Notes: generated from the letters alone by a model not told the origin. A DNA stretch of 64,000 bases from Vicia villosa (GCF_029867415.1 NC_081185.1:71831553-71895552), one strand, 5' to 3'. Counted from the first letter of the stretch, positions 34,590 to 46,085 are shown. Numbers and translations are program-made.

Positions 34590-37500
34590 GTCAGAATACC
34601 TGGCTCGAATAACGGCCTATTTGGCCGAAAACAAAGAAAAAGCGGCTTTAGAAGCCGAACTAGAGAAAAATATGACGATTGAGGCCATGATAGTAAAAAA
34701 TGAAAACGATCAAGAAGTCGATCACCAAGTCGAACGACTTGACGGAATATACGATGACGAACCTTTAGGTTTCGATGCAAGCTCAAGATCCTCTTGAGGA
34801 AATTGACTTAGGTGATGGAGTCATTAAAAGGCCTACTTATGTAAGTACAAGGCTTACAAGTGACCTAAAGACCAAGTTGATTCGACTTTTGAAAGAATAC
34901 AAAGATTGTTTTGCATGGGATTACAATGAAATGCCTGGTTTAAGTCGACATGTGGTGGAACATCGACTACCACTAAACCCAGGGAAGAAACCTATCAAGC
35001 AGCTTCCTAGAAGATTTGCGCCAGAGGTTATGGAAAAAATCAAAATAGAAATTGAAAGATTGCTGAAAAGCAAGTTTATTCGAACTGCGAGGTATGTCGA
35101 ATGGTTAGCTAATATAGTGCCTGTCATAAAGAAAAATGGTAGCCTTCGTGTATGCATAGATTTTAGAGATTTAAATAAGGCTACTCCTAAAGATGAATAT
35201 CCCATGCCAGTTGCTGAAATGTTAGTCGACTCTGCAGCCGGATTTGAATATCTCAGTTTATTGGATGGATATTCAGGTTATAACCAAATTTTTATAGCTG
35301 ACGAAGATGTACCTAAGACGGCGTTTCGATGCCCAGGTGCTTTAGGAACTTATGAATGGGTGGTTATGCCTTTTGGTTTAAAAAATGCTGGAGCTACATA
35401 CCAACGAGCCATGAATTCCATGTTTCATGATTTTATTGACAAGTTTATGCAGGTTTATATTGATGATATTGTAATAAAATCTAACTCTGAAAATGGTCAC
35501 TTAGACCATCTTCGACAATCTTTTGAACGTATGAGGAAATATGGACTCAAAATGAACCCTTTAAGATGTGCTTTTGGTGTACATGCAGGGGATTTCCTAG
35601 GCTTCGTGGTTCACAAGAAAGGCATTGAGATAAACCAAAATAAGACGAAAGCAATCTTGGAGCTAAAGGCGCCAGAAACAAAGAAACAACTCCAGTCATT
35701 GTTGGGGAAGATTAATTTCTTGAGGAGATTCATCTCAAATCTAAGTGGCAAAACGAAGATATTTTCACCACTTGTGAAACTCAAGAACCAAGATCAATTC
35801 AAATGGGAACAAGAACATCAACAGGCATTCGACCAAATAAAAGCTTATTTAACTAAGCCTCCTATTTTGTCCCCCCCCCCCCAATAGGACAAAAAGTATG
35901 AAGTTATACATAGCTGCATCAGGCTCGACAATTGGGAGTATGTTGGCCCAAGAAGATGATAATGGCGTCGAAAGAGCCATATATTATCTAAGTCGAACCC
36001 TAGTAGATGCTGAAACTAGGTATAATGATATTGAAAAATTATGCTTATGCTTGTATTTCTCATGTAACAAACTTAAGCAATATATAAAGCCTGTTGATGT
36101 GTATGTGTCTTCTCATTTTGATATTATTAAACATATGTTGTCTAAACCAATTTTGCATAGTCGAATTGGTAAGTGGGCCTTAGCGCTAACTGAATTTTCC
36201 TTGACATATGTCCCTTTAAAAGCTATGAAAGGACAAGTTGTGGCTGATTTTATAGTCGACCATGGGTTAGTCGAATTGTCTGTAAATCAAGTCGAGCAAA
36301 CTAACTGGAAATTGTTTTTCGATGGCTCTAGTCACAAAAATGGTTCAGGCATTGGAGTCCTAATTATTTCCCCTAAGGGACTTCCAACTAAGTTCCATTA
36401 CAAAATGAAAGAAGTATGCTCTAATAATGAAGTCGAATATGAAGCCTTGATTACTGGTTTGAAGGCCCTAATAGATTTAGGGGCAACCCGGGTTGAGATT
36501 TGAGGTGATTCTGAACTAGTGATTCGACAAATCAAAAAAGAGTATAAGTGCATTAAAGAAAATCTAATAATGTATTATGCAATCGTGATACGCTTATTAG
36601 AAAGCTTCGAACATGTTGAGATCTTGCATGTACCAAGATCCAACAATTACATTGCCAATGAATTGGCACAAGTTGCTTCTGGGTATAGAGTTTCTAAAGA
36701 CAAGTTGGAAGATATGGTCGAGATCAAGAATAAAGAAACTCATGAAGTATTAGACAAATTGGGTCAATTGTCGACGTCAAAATTCGAGGGGGTAGATGAT
36801 GATGTTGAAATTGAAAAGTTGTATGCCTTGGAAATTTTTGCCATCGACAATATGACTGATGCTGATTGGAGGAACCCATTGGTCCACTACCTAAATAATC
36901 CAGTCGGAGGAACTGATCGAAACATTAAATACAGAGCTCTAAACTATGTGATATTAGGAAATGATTTATACAAGAAAACAGCTGAGGGTGTGTTGTTGAA
37001 ATGCTTAAGTGAAGCTGAAGCATATTTGGCTGTGTCAGAAGTTCATAGTGGTGTTTGTGGAGCTCATCAATCAGGCCATAAGATGAAATGGTTGTTGTTT
37101 AGACAAGGTTTATATTGGCCAACAATGCTAAAAGACTGTATTGAATATGCAAGAGGATGCCAAGAGTGCCAGAAATTTTCAGGAATTCAACATGTTCCAG
37201 CCAGTGAATTGCATGCGATTATCAAACCTTGGCCTTTTAGAGGATGGGCTTTGGATTTAATAGGAGAGATTAAACCTGCATCTTCTAAGCAACAAAGATT
37301 CATCTTAGTAGGAATAGATTATTTTACTAAATGGATAGAGGCAATCCCACTAGTTAATGCTGATCAAGAAGCAGTGATTAGTTTCATACAAAAACACATT
37401 ATCTATAGATATGGGATTCCAGAAACTATTACTGCTGATCAAGGATCAGTTTTTGTTGGTCGAAAGATGTAAGCTTTTGCAGCAGAGACAGGATTTAAAT

Positions 37501-38132
37501 TGCTAACATCCACTCCGTATTATGCTCAGGCTAATGGTCAAGTCGAGGCTGCTAATAAAGTTATTATAAATTTGATAAAGAAGCATGTGGGGAAAAAGCC
37601 AAGAAATTGGCATCAAACGCTCGACCAAATCCTTTGGGCTTGTCGGACATCACCAAAGGAAGCAATAAAGACTACCCCATTTCGTTTGACTTTTGGGCAT
37701 GATGTTGTATTGTCTGCAGAGATTCATCTACAGTCGACAAGAATTCAAAGACAAAATAGTCTCTCGTCTGACGAATACTGGAATATGATGTTAGATGAAT
37801 TAGTAGAATTAGACGAAGAAAGGCTAACAGCGTTGGATAGGTTAATAAGACAAAAAGAAAAAGTGGCGAAGGCTTACAACAAGAAAGTCAAAGAGAAGAC
37901 ATTCATGGTAGGTAATTATGTATGGAAAATTATTCTGCCCATGGATCAAAGGAATAAGTTATTGGGTAAATGGTCCCCAAGTTGGGAAGGACCGCATAAA
38001 ATTTTGCAAGTGTTTTCAAACAATGCATATGAAATTGAAGAACTAAATTCAGATGGTCGAATCTTGAGGATAAATGGTAAGTATTTGAAAAAATATAAAC
38101 CTATGCTTCAAGAAATTCACATAAGAGAGTAA
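34540..38132 (+). pseudogene. pol: Tat-B pol, decayed (RT, two RNase H domains, integrase)
   Basis: Domains are in the same order as Tat-A: RT with YIDD near 35458, RNase H, second RNase H (LFFDGSSHKNGSG near 36316), and integrase ([26 protein letters not shown]). Lesions seen by comparison with Tat-A: a small deletion with frame change near 34775-34790, a frame change at a C12 run (35871-35882), TGA at 36501-36503 and TAA at 37470-37472. The last frame ends at 38132. This copy cannot make a full enzyme set. Confidence 0.92.
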
Positions 38133-38243
38133 AAACTAAGAGATTATATTAAATGGCCAAAATTTGGCCAATCATTACAAAAAGTTCTTAATAAAGAGCA
38201 TTGGCAGACATTACAAAATATAGCCAGTCAGTCGAAAACGAAA

Positions 38244-41200
38244 TTACAAAGCAGGGAAATTGTTCCTAAAATAGGCTAACTTGGTTGACTCAAAATCAAT
38301 CTTAGAGTCAAGTCGAGACAGGTTTTGTTTAAGCTGTCGAATGTTACTTTCCAACTTGAGTGCATTCTCACCATGACCAAGTCCTTTCAAGACTTCTTGG
38401 TTAATAATTTCAGGCGAAGGGACTTCTTCAGTTTGAGCCAAACTGATTTTCTCTTGCTCAAGATGTTGAATCTTTTTGTTGAGTTCATCAATTTGAGCTT
38501 TGTAATCAGCAATCTTATTGTCGATCTCTCCCTGCTTATCAGAAAACTTTAAAGTTTTCTCCTGAAATTCTTCAACCTTTTTGGTCGAAGCTGCACTGGC
38601 GTCCCATTCTCTCTCCAATTCACGCTCTTTGTTCTTTGCCTGAAAGGTAATGTTCTTCTTCGTCATAAGGTCCCTCCAAAGTTGGCCGAAGTACGCCTCA
38701 AAATCAAAGAAAAATTGAACAACAAATGGTGGAGGAGAAGCTTTGATCAATAAATCTAGGATTTTGCGAATTTCACCACCAAGATGTTCAGAACTCTCAA
38801 GAACAACGAGAAACTCAGGTTCATCCAGATGGGCTTTCAGTCGGCATATAGCTTCGACAAGGGAAGCATCAATCTCAGCATCAGGATTGGTCGATCGAGC
38901 AGGAATCTCAAAAGAACTTGGTCGCAGCTTTTGAAGTCGAAAGAGAGCCTCCACAGGATTAGTCTTCTTCAAGTCCAGAATTTCTTCCTGACTAAGAGAA
39001 CTGTTGGAATTAGTATCATCAGCAATAGAATGTGGTCTTGACTGAGAAGCTGCATTGGGTTCTGGTCGAGGAACATCTTCAGTATTTTTTATGGCAGATG
39101 ATTGTTCGACGATGGGTTTGTCCTGAGGATCTATTCGACTTCGACCTGGAGTGTTAGCCGAATCAGTGTTGCTTCCAAAAGCGTCAGTCCTTTGAGGGCT
39201 AAAAGGATTGGAGTCAGGAGTGGCTTCAGCAGTTTTCTCAGCAACTTCGACAACTTTCTCCTGAGTGTGGTCGACAGTCGGTGCACTCTATTCAAGAAAC
39301 ATGTTAGAAAACAGAGATATCGAAAGAGATATGTGGGAGAAATGCTAAGCTACCTCAGTAAGAATTTGAGATGAAGAAATTGTTGGAGCTGTTTGAGGTT
39401 TGACAACCACTTTGGGAATGTCCTTTACAACTTTCCGTCTTTTTGGGGGAGTCAGAGGCGGGGGTCGTGAAAAGATCTCACTTTCCTGATTTGGTGGAGA
39501 TGTAGTTTCGTCTGATTCAGTAGGAACTACCAACTAAAAAGGAAGAATAACAATTAATGAATGTTAAGGTAGATTTGACAAGATTAAAGATCAAGTTAAG
39601 TACCTTTCTAACAGTTTTGTTTTTCTTGATGGTGGTGTTGCTCGACGTGCTGGGGCGCTTTCGACCTGGTTTAGGAGTAGGAGCTTCGTTTTGATTAGTA
39701 AGATCAGGCCCTGAAAGGTCTAAAATTGATATTAGAATATTGTTGTTGACAATGAAAAGAAAACGAAGGCAGACATAAAAAACTTACTTATAGTAAGTTG
39801 ATCCTCCAGTACGTCAAATGCAGTGTTCAGCTTCTTGACGAAAGAGTCCCCATCAAACAGTTGATAATATTCAGACCACCATTCATTGAATTCTTTGGTT
39901 GTAAAATAGGAGTTTTGGAAAGTGAAGGTGGGATGTTCCAAGGATTGTTTGTTATGAAACTTCAAGCAGTCGAGGTGTTGACGGGCTGTGAACGGTCGAC
40001 CAGAGTAACAAATATCACCATCATGGGAATATAAGCTTTTGGGCAGCATCTGGCTCAAACCAAATTGTCGAGAGACCAAGTTTGGTTGATAACCCACAAA
40101 CCCATAGCACTTACCAGTCGACTCAATACGATGAGAAAGTAGTGTTGGGGTTAGAAAGGCAGCCCAAATAGCATTTAATTGAGCTCGAAGAGTAGGAGTA
40201 TTCCCAGGAAAAATAGCTTTGAACCAAGTTGACCCAAAGCATCGGTTGGAGAAAGGGGCCATGGAAGCAATAAATGTTTTACATTCAGAAAACAACCTCA
40301 CATATTTAAGGAGGTTGGGTTTGTTAGACTCATCTTGAGGAGTTTGAAAGGCAAGCTTGATGGCTTCGACCCTCCGGTCATACATGACCTCTAAAATGGA
40401 TCTGGAAACAGTATAACCTATATGTGACTCGAAGGTGGCATTCAACCAGTGTTGTAAGAGCCAATAAGGTCCCGACAGAGAGAGTTGTTTTGGAGTCTCA
40501 TGCAGGCGTTTGATCCTTAAAGATGCTATACCTAAGGTATGATAGAGATAAGCTAGGAGCAGCTTACCTAAAGAGACCTTTCGACCTTCATGAATCTGAA
40601 TAGCCAAAGGTATGTAAGCTTTAGCAATCTGAACTGATCCTGGACAAAACAGATAATATGAGAGCCAGTAGGTGAGGAAGGCAACATGCTCTTCGTCAGA
40701 AACTTCTTCTGTCGACTTGTCATAATGATCTTGCATATACTTGGTGATGGTAGCGTTGGTGAAATTGAAATTCATTTCTGTGGGAAGAGTTGGGTCGAAG
40801 ATTTCACCCAATGGCAAAAGCCCTGTGATGGCAGCCACGTCGAAGAGAGTGGGAGTCATCATTCCAGAAGGAAGGTGGAAGGTGTTAGTCGAACCTTCCC
40901 AGAAGAAGATCAAAGCAAGTAGCATGGGGGGACTAACTCTATGACCAGTCCGGGATAATTGTATGACGTCGAAGATGCCCAATTCCTCCCATCTTTGTTG
41001 TTTTTTCGCTTGAACTTTGTTAAGCCAAGCCAAGTATTCCTTGTTGCCAGGAGCTGGAGTCGAACGGAAAACCCTAAGCGAAGGATCCATAAACTTCAAA
41101 TCGAGGACACGTGATTTGTCAAAAGCTACAGGCATGGTGGTTTGGAAGCAAGGAAAGAAACTAGTGGTTTGCTCTGGGTGGTAACGGTGGTCTGGTAATG

Positions 41201-41399
41201 GCCCTGAAAAAGCCATTAATTTATCAGTAATCTGAAAAGGGATTAACATCTGGTTTTGCCAAATGATGGCTTTGGCCTCAGTAAGGTTGGGTTGAGGAAT
41301 GAAATCTAAGCCTTGTTCTTCTTCCTCACGAGACATAATAAACCCTAAAGGGTTCGCACCTGTATCGTACACAGTGGTGTTGGTGGTCGTAGCTGCCAT
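38244..41399 (-). CDS. Antisense four-exon gene: plant mobile domain plus coiled coil
   Basis: Exons on the minus strand: 41399-39788, 39719-39604, 39533-39354 and 39287-38244. All junctions are GT…AG (donors GTAAGT, GTACTT, GTAGCT). The phases fit and the join is 2952 nt with one terminal stop, 983 codons. Exon 1 encodes a plant mobile domain (about residues 90-510; HLPSGMMTPTLFDVAAITG near 173 and WLSYYLFCPG near 241 are typical). Exons 2-3 give basic patches (GRKRP, PPKRRKVVK) that look like nuclear signals. Exon 4 ends in a long Lys/Glu/Leu/Gln-rich coiled coil (about 845-980). The ATG in ACAACAATGGCAGC is preferred over an upstream in-frame ATG at 41591, which lies before the TATA box. 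PMD proteins MAIN/MAIL1 of Arabidopsis act in the nucleus in silencing and genome stability. This protein's function is unknown. Confidence 0.85.
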
Positions 41400-41525
41400 T
41401 GTTGTGTATAAAAGGAGAAGAAGAAAATGGGTAAAGGTTAGAGGAAAAGAGATGGTTCTTTCTGAAACGTTTGAGAAGAGAAGTAGAACGAGGAGAAAGA
41501 AAGAAAAAGGAGAAAGAAGCTGTAC

Positions 41526-41551
41526 ATATATATAAGCTGGTGGTGACGTCA
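41526..41551 (-). promoter_or_regulatory. Promoter of the antisense PMD gene
   Basis: On the minus strand a TGACGTCA palindrome (41544-41551) is followed by CTTATATATATG (41525-41536), a TATA box about 130 nt before the ATG. About 100 nt of CT-rich leader follows. TGACGTCA is a classic bZIP (TGA-type/CRE-like) site. The arrangement looks like an ordinary plant promoter independent of the LTRs. Confidence 0.65.
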
Positions 41552-41599
41552 CTAGAAATCGTGAAAAAAAAAAGAGAAGTTGTAAAATCAAAAGTCATG

Positions 41600-41808
41600 T
41601 CAAAGAAACGCTTTGAAAACTAGATTCAGAAAGTGGGAGCAGTTATAGCCCACTAACCTAGTGTTTAGGTAATAATTAGTGCCTGGGAAAATGAAATGTA
41701 ATCATGGCGTAATGGGAATTAACAAAAGTCGAAACCCAAGAAAGAAATGAAACGCCATCTTTTCTCTTTCCTAAAGTCAGTCGAAAGAAGTCGCTTGGGG
41801 GGCAATTT
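41600..41808. other. Spacer between antisense gene promoter and Tat-B 3' LTR, with polypurine tract
   Basis: No frame. It ends in the plus-strand polypurine tract CTTGGGGGGCAATT (41794-41808) directly before the LTR, which defines the Tat-B 3' boundary of the interior. Confidence 0.75.
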
Positions 41809-42608
41809 GTTACCCTAGGTTTTCGAATTACCAACAAATAGGCAACTGGGGCTCAAAATTGGTAATTGGGCCTCAATTTGGTAAAAAGGCCCTAAATTTG
41901 TAATTGGGCCTCAATTAAATAATTACATTGCCATTTGGGTCGAAGTGGTTCGACTAAGTAATGCTTAGTAGTCGAAGCTGTTCGACTAGAAAGGTCATCT
42001 GAGGCTTCAACGTTCGACCAGACCTAAAGGATGCGAAGACTTAAGAATTTTGCTGCAGAAACTGAAGTGGAAGTCGAGAGGTATTAGAAGTTAAGAGGCA
42101 GTTTCAAGCAGTTTTCTGGCAGTTCTTACAGGACGCGTGGAGGTTTCACAATTGAAGATCTTGCATGTCGAAGACACGTGTTGACTGATAACCAGTCGAC
42201 CGTTAGTAGTAGTTATTTTATTTTTCTATTTAAGCAAGTTTCATAGGAATAGTTAGGGGTCCGCATTTTCTACATAAACACAAGTAAACTCAAATCTCTG
42301 TGCAAAAATGAGTAACGAGTGCAACTTTGGAATGTACGTATGCGTACCAGTTTAATTAATGCAATCATTTTACGTTATATCTCATCTTTCAGTGCACATT
42401 TACTGCTTTTTTATTGCTTTGATTTTACTTTAAAGCCTTTAATTTCAGTGTTTACTTTTATTTTAAAGTTACTGTTGCATTTAATACAAACCAGATACAC
42501 ATAATATAACAAAATAAAGCAATTAGTCCTAGAGTATTCTAGTTGATTCCGCAAAAGTAACCTTTAAAAAGGAAACTAGCGCTTGTTTACCATTTTTCTG
42601 GGTAAACA
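41809..42608 (+). repeat. Tat-B 3' LTR
   Basis: 800 bp, one base shorter than the 5' LTR, with about ten differences by eye (for example CGAATTACC against CGACTTACC). Followed by CACCG and the remainder of the Tekay LTR. Confidence 0.95.
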
Positions 42609-42613
42609 CACCG

Positions 42614-42879
42614 GGAACGTTATTTTAGAATTGGCTGATAAACTTCTGTTTTGTTTATGGTTTATGGTTGAATTATGAGTCTTCGACTCCAGATGTTTGA
42701 TTATTCAGTTGTTAAGAATATTCCGCTGTGTTAACATGCTACCTGAATAATTTTTGGTTTATCGTTCCTTTATGGCATGATATGAATATTTGTTTATTTT
42801 GTTGGAGTTGTAATACCCTTCTTCATGTTTTACTCTGATTTTAATGTTAATTTTCCGCGGGGTTTAGAAGGGTGTTACA
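42614..42879 (+). repeat. Tekay 3' LTR, part 2 (after the Tat-B insertion)
   Basis: GGAACGTTATTTTAGAATTGG onward matches the 5' LTR from about 23896 to its end GGGTGTTACA, then CACTT. Confidence 0.95.
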
Positions 42880-43297
42880 CACTTGGTCTTCATATTGGTT
42901 TCTTCAGACTTCATATCGGAATCCTTTATCAAATCTTGACTACTGAACTTGATTTTAAAGCTCACTCACTGAATTTTGATCTTGGAGTAGAAACTCTAAC
43001 AGAGTTCTTTCTTCTGATTACTTGTGAGTTCTTGAAGCAACAACTTATTTGAGAAGCACACCGTAACTCCATTTTCTGATGAACATGATATTTCTTAAGA
43101 ATTATATGCAAATGATGTTTCTGAGGCGCCTTGCTTGTTTCTAATAATTCTTCATTGAACAAAAATCTAGAATCTCTTAGAACACAATATTTGCACACTC
43201 AAGAAACTATTAGAAACTAAATTGTTACATACAAAATATATGCGTTGTTATCGTCACAACATAGAGACCTATTGTAGCAACAAATCTTGTTCTAACA
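42880..43297 (-). repeat. Old SIRE-like LTR, piece 3 of 3
   Basis: The last 17 bases (CAAATCTTGTTCTAACA, 43281-43297) equal the outer end of the young SIRE LTR. Read on the minus strand this is an LTR start (TGTTAGAACAAG). No polypurine or primer site adjoins, so it is a solo or truncated LTR. Confidence 0.7.
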
Positions 43298-45290
43298 GTA
43301 TGATGATATGTGTGGAGAATTAGTGAGAGATAGACGGTAATTGGAAGTGTTTACATTTAAATAAATTAGCTTATATTATTTGGAGTTATAATAATAATTA
43401 AATAGATTGTTAAGATGAGTTAAGTGAGGACGTAAGAGGAATAATATAAAAAGGGTCTAAGGTGTAACAATGTAAAAAGAGAAAATAAGAGAGATAAGGT
43501 TCATTATGTACGATCGTGGAATAGAAAGAAGAACGTCAAGTGAGAGCTAGGGCACAGAGAACCAAAGAGGAATTCCTGCAGAATGCGAAGGAAGAGATCA
43601 ATTGCTAGGAATTCGAGGTAAGGGGTGTAATCTCAGTTTATTATGATTGATATGAGTTAAGATAGAGGTAGGACTTTCTTTGTTTGATGATTTGGTGAAA
43701 AGCATGATGAATCGTTTATTGATGATGTATTTTGATGTTGAGATGCTATGATTTGTGTCCAATATGATGTGATGATGTATTTGATGTTATTATGTGATAT
43801 AAGATGATTTCTATGTGTGTTAGACTAAGTTGGTACTGCAATCAAACTTGGAATAGGCCTGGAACAACAGCGAATCGCAACAGAGAAGTTATTGAATCGC
43901 AAGATTCACCGGGAGAGCCAGACGCTCGAGCATCGTCGAGCGAGCCCGAGGCGAGAAAAGTGAGGCTCTTGGAAAATGTATGGGGAAGGAATCTTGCCCC
44001 TAGGTCGTCGGGCGAGTGAAGCAGCGAGGAATATCGCTCGAGCTTCGCCGGATGAATGAAGCTGCGAGGACCTTAAATCACCCATTTTGTCTGGCGAGTA
44101 ACAGGCAGGCAGGAAGTGATCAGAACGCTCCTGGGTCGTCGGGCGAGGTCGAGGAAATTATTCTGGCAACATTTCTTCAAAATATTGAATTCATTATATG
44201 ATTTCTATGATATATATGATGTTTTACTTTTGATGATGAATATGATGTTGTTATGAAGTTGTTGTTATGTTGTCATGATGTCAATGACGGTGTTGTGATA
44301 ATGATTTAATGATGTGCATGTTAATTGTATATATATATGCTATCTGAAGATAAATAATGTGAATGATGATGCGATTGACTAGTCATGGGTACATTCATAA
44401 AAATTTTGGACGATGGTTCGCTTGTGATGTGTCGTAATCCCATTGTGTAAATTGAGTGCGTTTATTGATGTGCTCTGGTTCCAAGAGGGAATTGATTATA
44501 TGGTGGAGATATTTTAGGGTGATAAACCCATGTGTTCATGATTTTGGTACCACATGCATTGAGTCAGTGTTGTTGCATTAACATCCTATGTGACATTGCA
44601 TAAGTTTTTCGTGGATGAGTTTTGATGAGACGTTAATTGTGAAGTATGTGATTATATGATGTTTTATAGATGAAAGATGTTTACGTATTATAATGAAGTA
44701 TCGTTGTGTATGACCTGTTGATGAATGATATGTTTTATATTATAATGATGTTGTTTGTAACTACTAATGTCTTCCTTATATATTTTATAATGAATTGTGA
44801 TTACTCACCCTTTCTGTTTGAATGTTGCCTCCTCATGGGTAACGCGCAGGTGACCAGGAGTAGTCTGAAGAAGTTTCAAAGATAGATTTGGAGTGTGTTA
44901 GTTAGTTTTGTTATGTTAGTGGTGTCTTGCTCTGATATGTAACATCGGCTTGGAAATGATATGTTTTGCGATTGATTATGTTATTTATGATGTTGGCATA
45001 CTTTATGGCGATTTTTTATTGTTAAACTGTTTCATAATAACTGATGAGACCAATGTATGAATTTTGAGAAGTTAATTATGATGACATGACATTGATTCTG
45101 CTGTGATGTTTTAAATAAATGTGTTGAATTAATATTATATGTATGCTTTGATTGTTGTAACCCATGTTACGGAGCATGATTGTAATTGTGATGCTCTATA
45201 TGAAGTATGACACCCTTGTGTGATAATTTTATTTGATTTATTATTCTTAAATTATATGCGAAATAATTGTGGGGTTAAAAGGGTGTTACA
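43298..45290 (+). repeat. Diverged Tekay-like LTR remnant (5' end missing)
   Basis: It shares the Tekay LTR order: TATA-like ATATAAAAAGGG (43445-43456), GAATTCGAG/GTAAGG donor (43618), a CpG-rich array (43920-44150), TTTGGTACCACATGCAT (44543-44559), ACTCACCCTTTCTG (44804), acceptor CGCGCAG (44849), TCTTGCTCTGATATGTAACA, and the terminus AAAGGGTGTTACA. No TGTAAC start or target duplication is present, so the left end is truncated. Confidence 0.75.
43915..44155. repeat. CpG-rich GTCGTCGGGCGAG-type array in the Tekay-like LTR
   Basis: Related words recur: GCTCGAGCATCGTCGAGCGAG, GGTCGTCGGGCGAGTGAAGC, CGCTCGAGCTTCGCCGG, CTGGCGAGTAAC and GGTCGTCGGGCGAGGTCGAGG. The words differ from the GCGCCGCG array but occupy the same place in the LTR. 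Confidence 0.75.
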
Positions 45291-45904
45291 GCAGGTCTAT
45301 GTCTACTTCATAAGTCGTATAACATTATGTTTGTCAACCGATATAGATACTTTATCAAGTGAGGAGAAAATTTGTAATGATAAAAAGGGTATCATTTACA
45401 GTCTTTTACCTAGTAACTAGGGTAGTTGCAGTAAATTCCAATAATTTTGGAAAGGATGATAGTCAGTTGAAGTTTCTAAGTCTTAAGAATCTGGTATCTA
45501 GGGATATGATGCCGAAAATAGATCGGTCTTATCTCATGCTTCAATCTGAATTAGCAAAAGCAATGTTATTGCAATTAGTCAATTACCTTTCCTATGATCT
45601 ATTAAAATGACACTGACACGCTCTCTACTTTTAAGATATACACTAATCTCCCTAAATTATTGTAAAAAAGTATTTTCTTTCTCATTAATATGCGAGAAAA
45701 AAATTGGCATATATCAATGACAATTTTAAGTAATATTATAAAAAAAATCATAAGTATATATTCTAAATAAGGAAAGTTAATGTCTATTTCTAAATAAGGA
45801 AAGTTAATGTCTATTTTTAAAATAGTGGGGAGTTTAATACTTTTTTAATATATTTTAGGAGAAATGAGTGTCATTTTCTCTTATTTTTAATATCCGTGAA
45901 ATTA
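45291..45904. other. Unassigned AT-rich stretch
   Basis: No family recognised. A plus-strand frame at 45359-45610 (83 codons) ends KAMLLQLVNYLSYDLLK. It has no visible domain and no supporting context, so I do not call a gene. A short tandem duplication of TTCTAAATAAGGAAAGTTAATGTC-like units lies near 45760-45810. Confidence 0.4.
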
Positions 45905-46085
45905 AACTAAGCAATTGGACTCGAGTGGTAAACGAGATCCTGTTAATGACGAAGTTCGGAGAATACCGAGTTTGATTTCTGATGGGAATAATACTTGGTC
46001 AGTGTGATGACCTCTCTGCAAGAACTCTGGATTACTATGACCTCATTCTCCTAAGAACCAGAGTGCATAAAGCAAAAAAAATATA
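45905..46085 (+). mobile_element. SINE-like insertion
   Basis: A box-A-like CTCGAGTGGTAAACGAG and a box-B-like CCGAGTTTGATTTC are spaced about as in a tRNA promoter. Some 100 nt of unrelated body and an A-rich end (GCATAAAGCAAAAAAAATATAT) follow. The length, about 180 bp, suits a plant SINE. Target duplications are not clear. Confidence 0.45.

Larger units (their letters stand above)
30281..42608 (+). mobile_element. Tat-lineage element (Tat-B) with antisense PMD gene
   Basis: LTRs at 30281-31081 and 41809-42608 are flanked by CACCG (30276-30280 and 42609-42613), splitting the Tekay LTR sequence GTAACACCGGGAACG. The interior carries the Tat-type primer site, gag-protease, and pol with two RNase H domains before integrase. 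A 3.7-kb 3' region follows, whose minus strand holds a four-exon plant-mobile-domain gene. Pol and gag have several stops and frameshifts. LTRs differ at about ten positions by eye. It may have moved using enzymes of an intact relative such as Tat-A. Confidence 0.95.
22320..42879 (+). mobile_element. Tekay-type (Del) chromovirus, interrupted by Tat-B
   Basis: The element reads LTR (22320-24161), Met-type primer site, gag, protease-RT-RNase H-integrase-chromodomain, polypurine tract, and a 3' LTR split into 28709-30280 and 42614-42879. It is flanked by CACTT (22315-22319 and 42880-42884). A C-terminal chromodomain-like segment and LTRs of about 1.84 kb fit Tekay. The two LTRs show roughly twenty differences by eye. 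The coding region has one nonsense codon and one frameshift. Confidence 0.95.

Noticed and set aside
38244..38972. Independent 242-codon coiled-coil gene
   Set aside because: Its frame is open upstream to the acceptor at 39288 and joins in phase with the PMD exons, so it is the last exon of that gene.
39732..41591. Single-exon 619-codon PMD protein with N-terminal membrane segment
   Set aside because: The upstream 64 codons cover the TATA box and CT-rich leader, giving an artificial Leu/Phe-rich start. The downstream end runs past a strong GTAAGT donor into intron.
45359..45610. Possible small gene of 83 codons
   Set aside because: No family resemblance, promoter or splice context; such open frames are expected by chance here.
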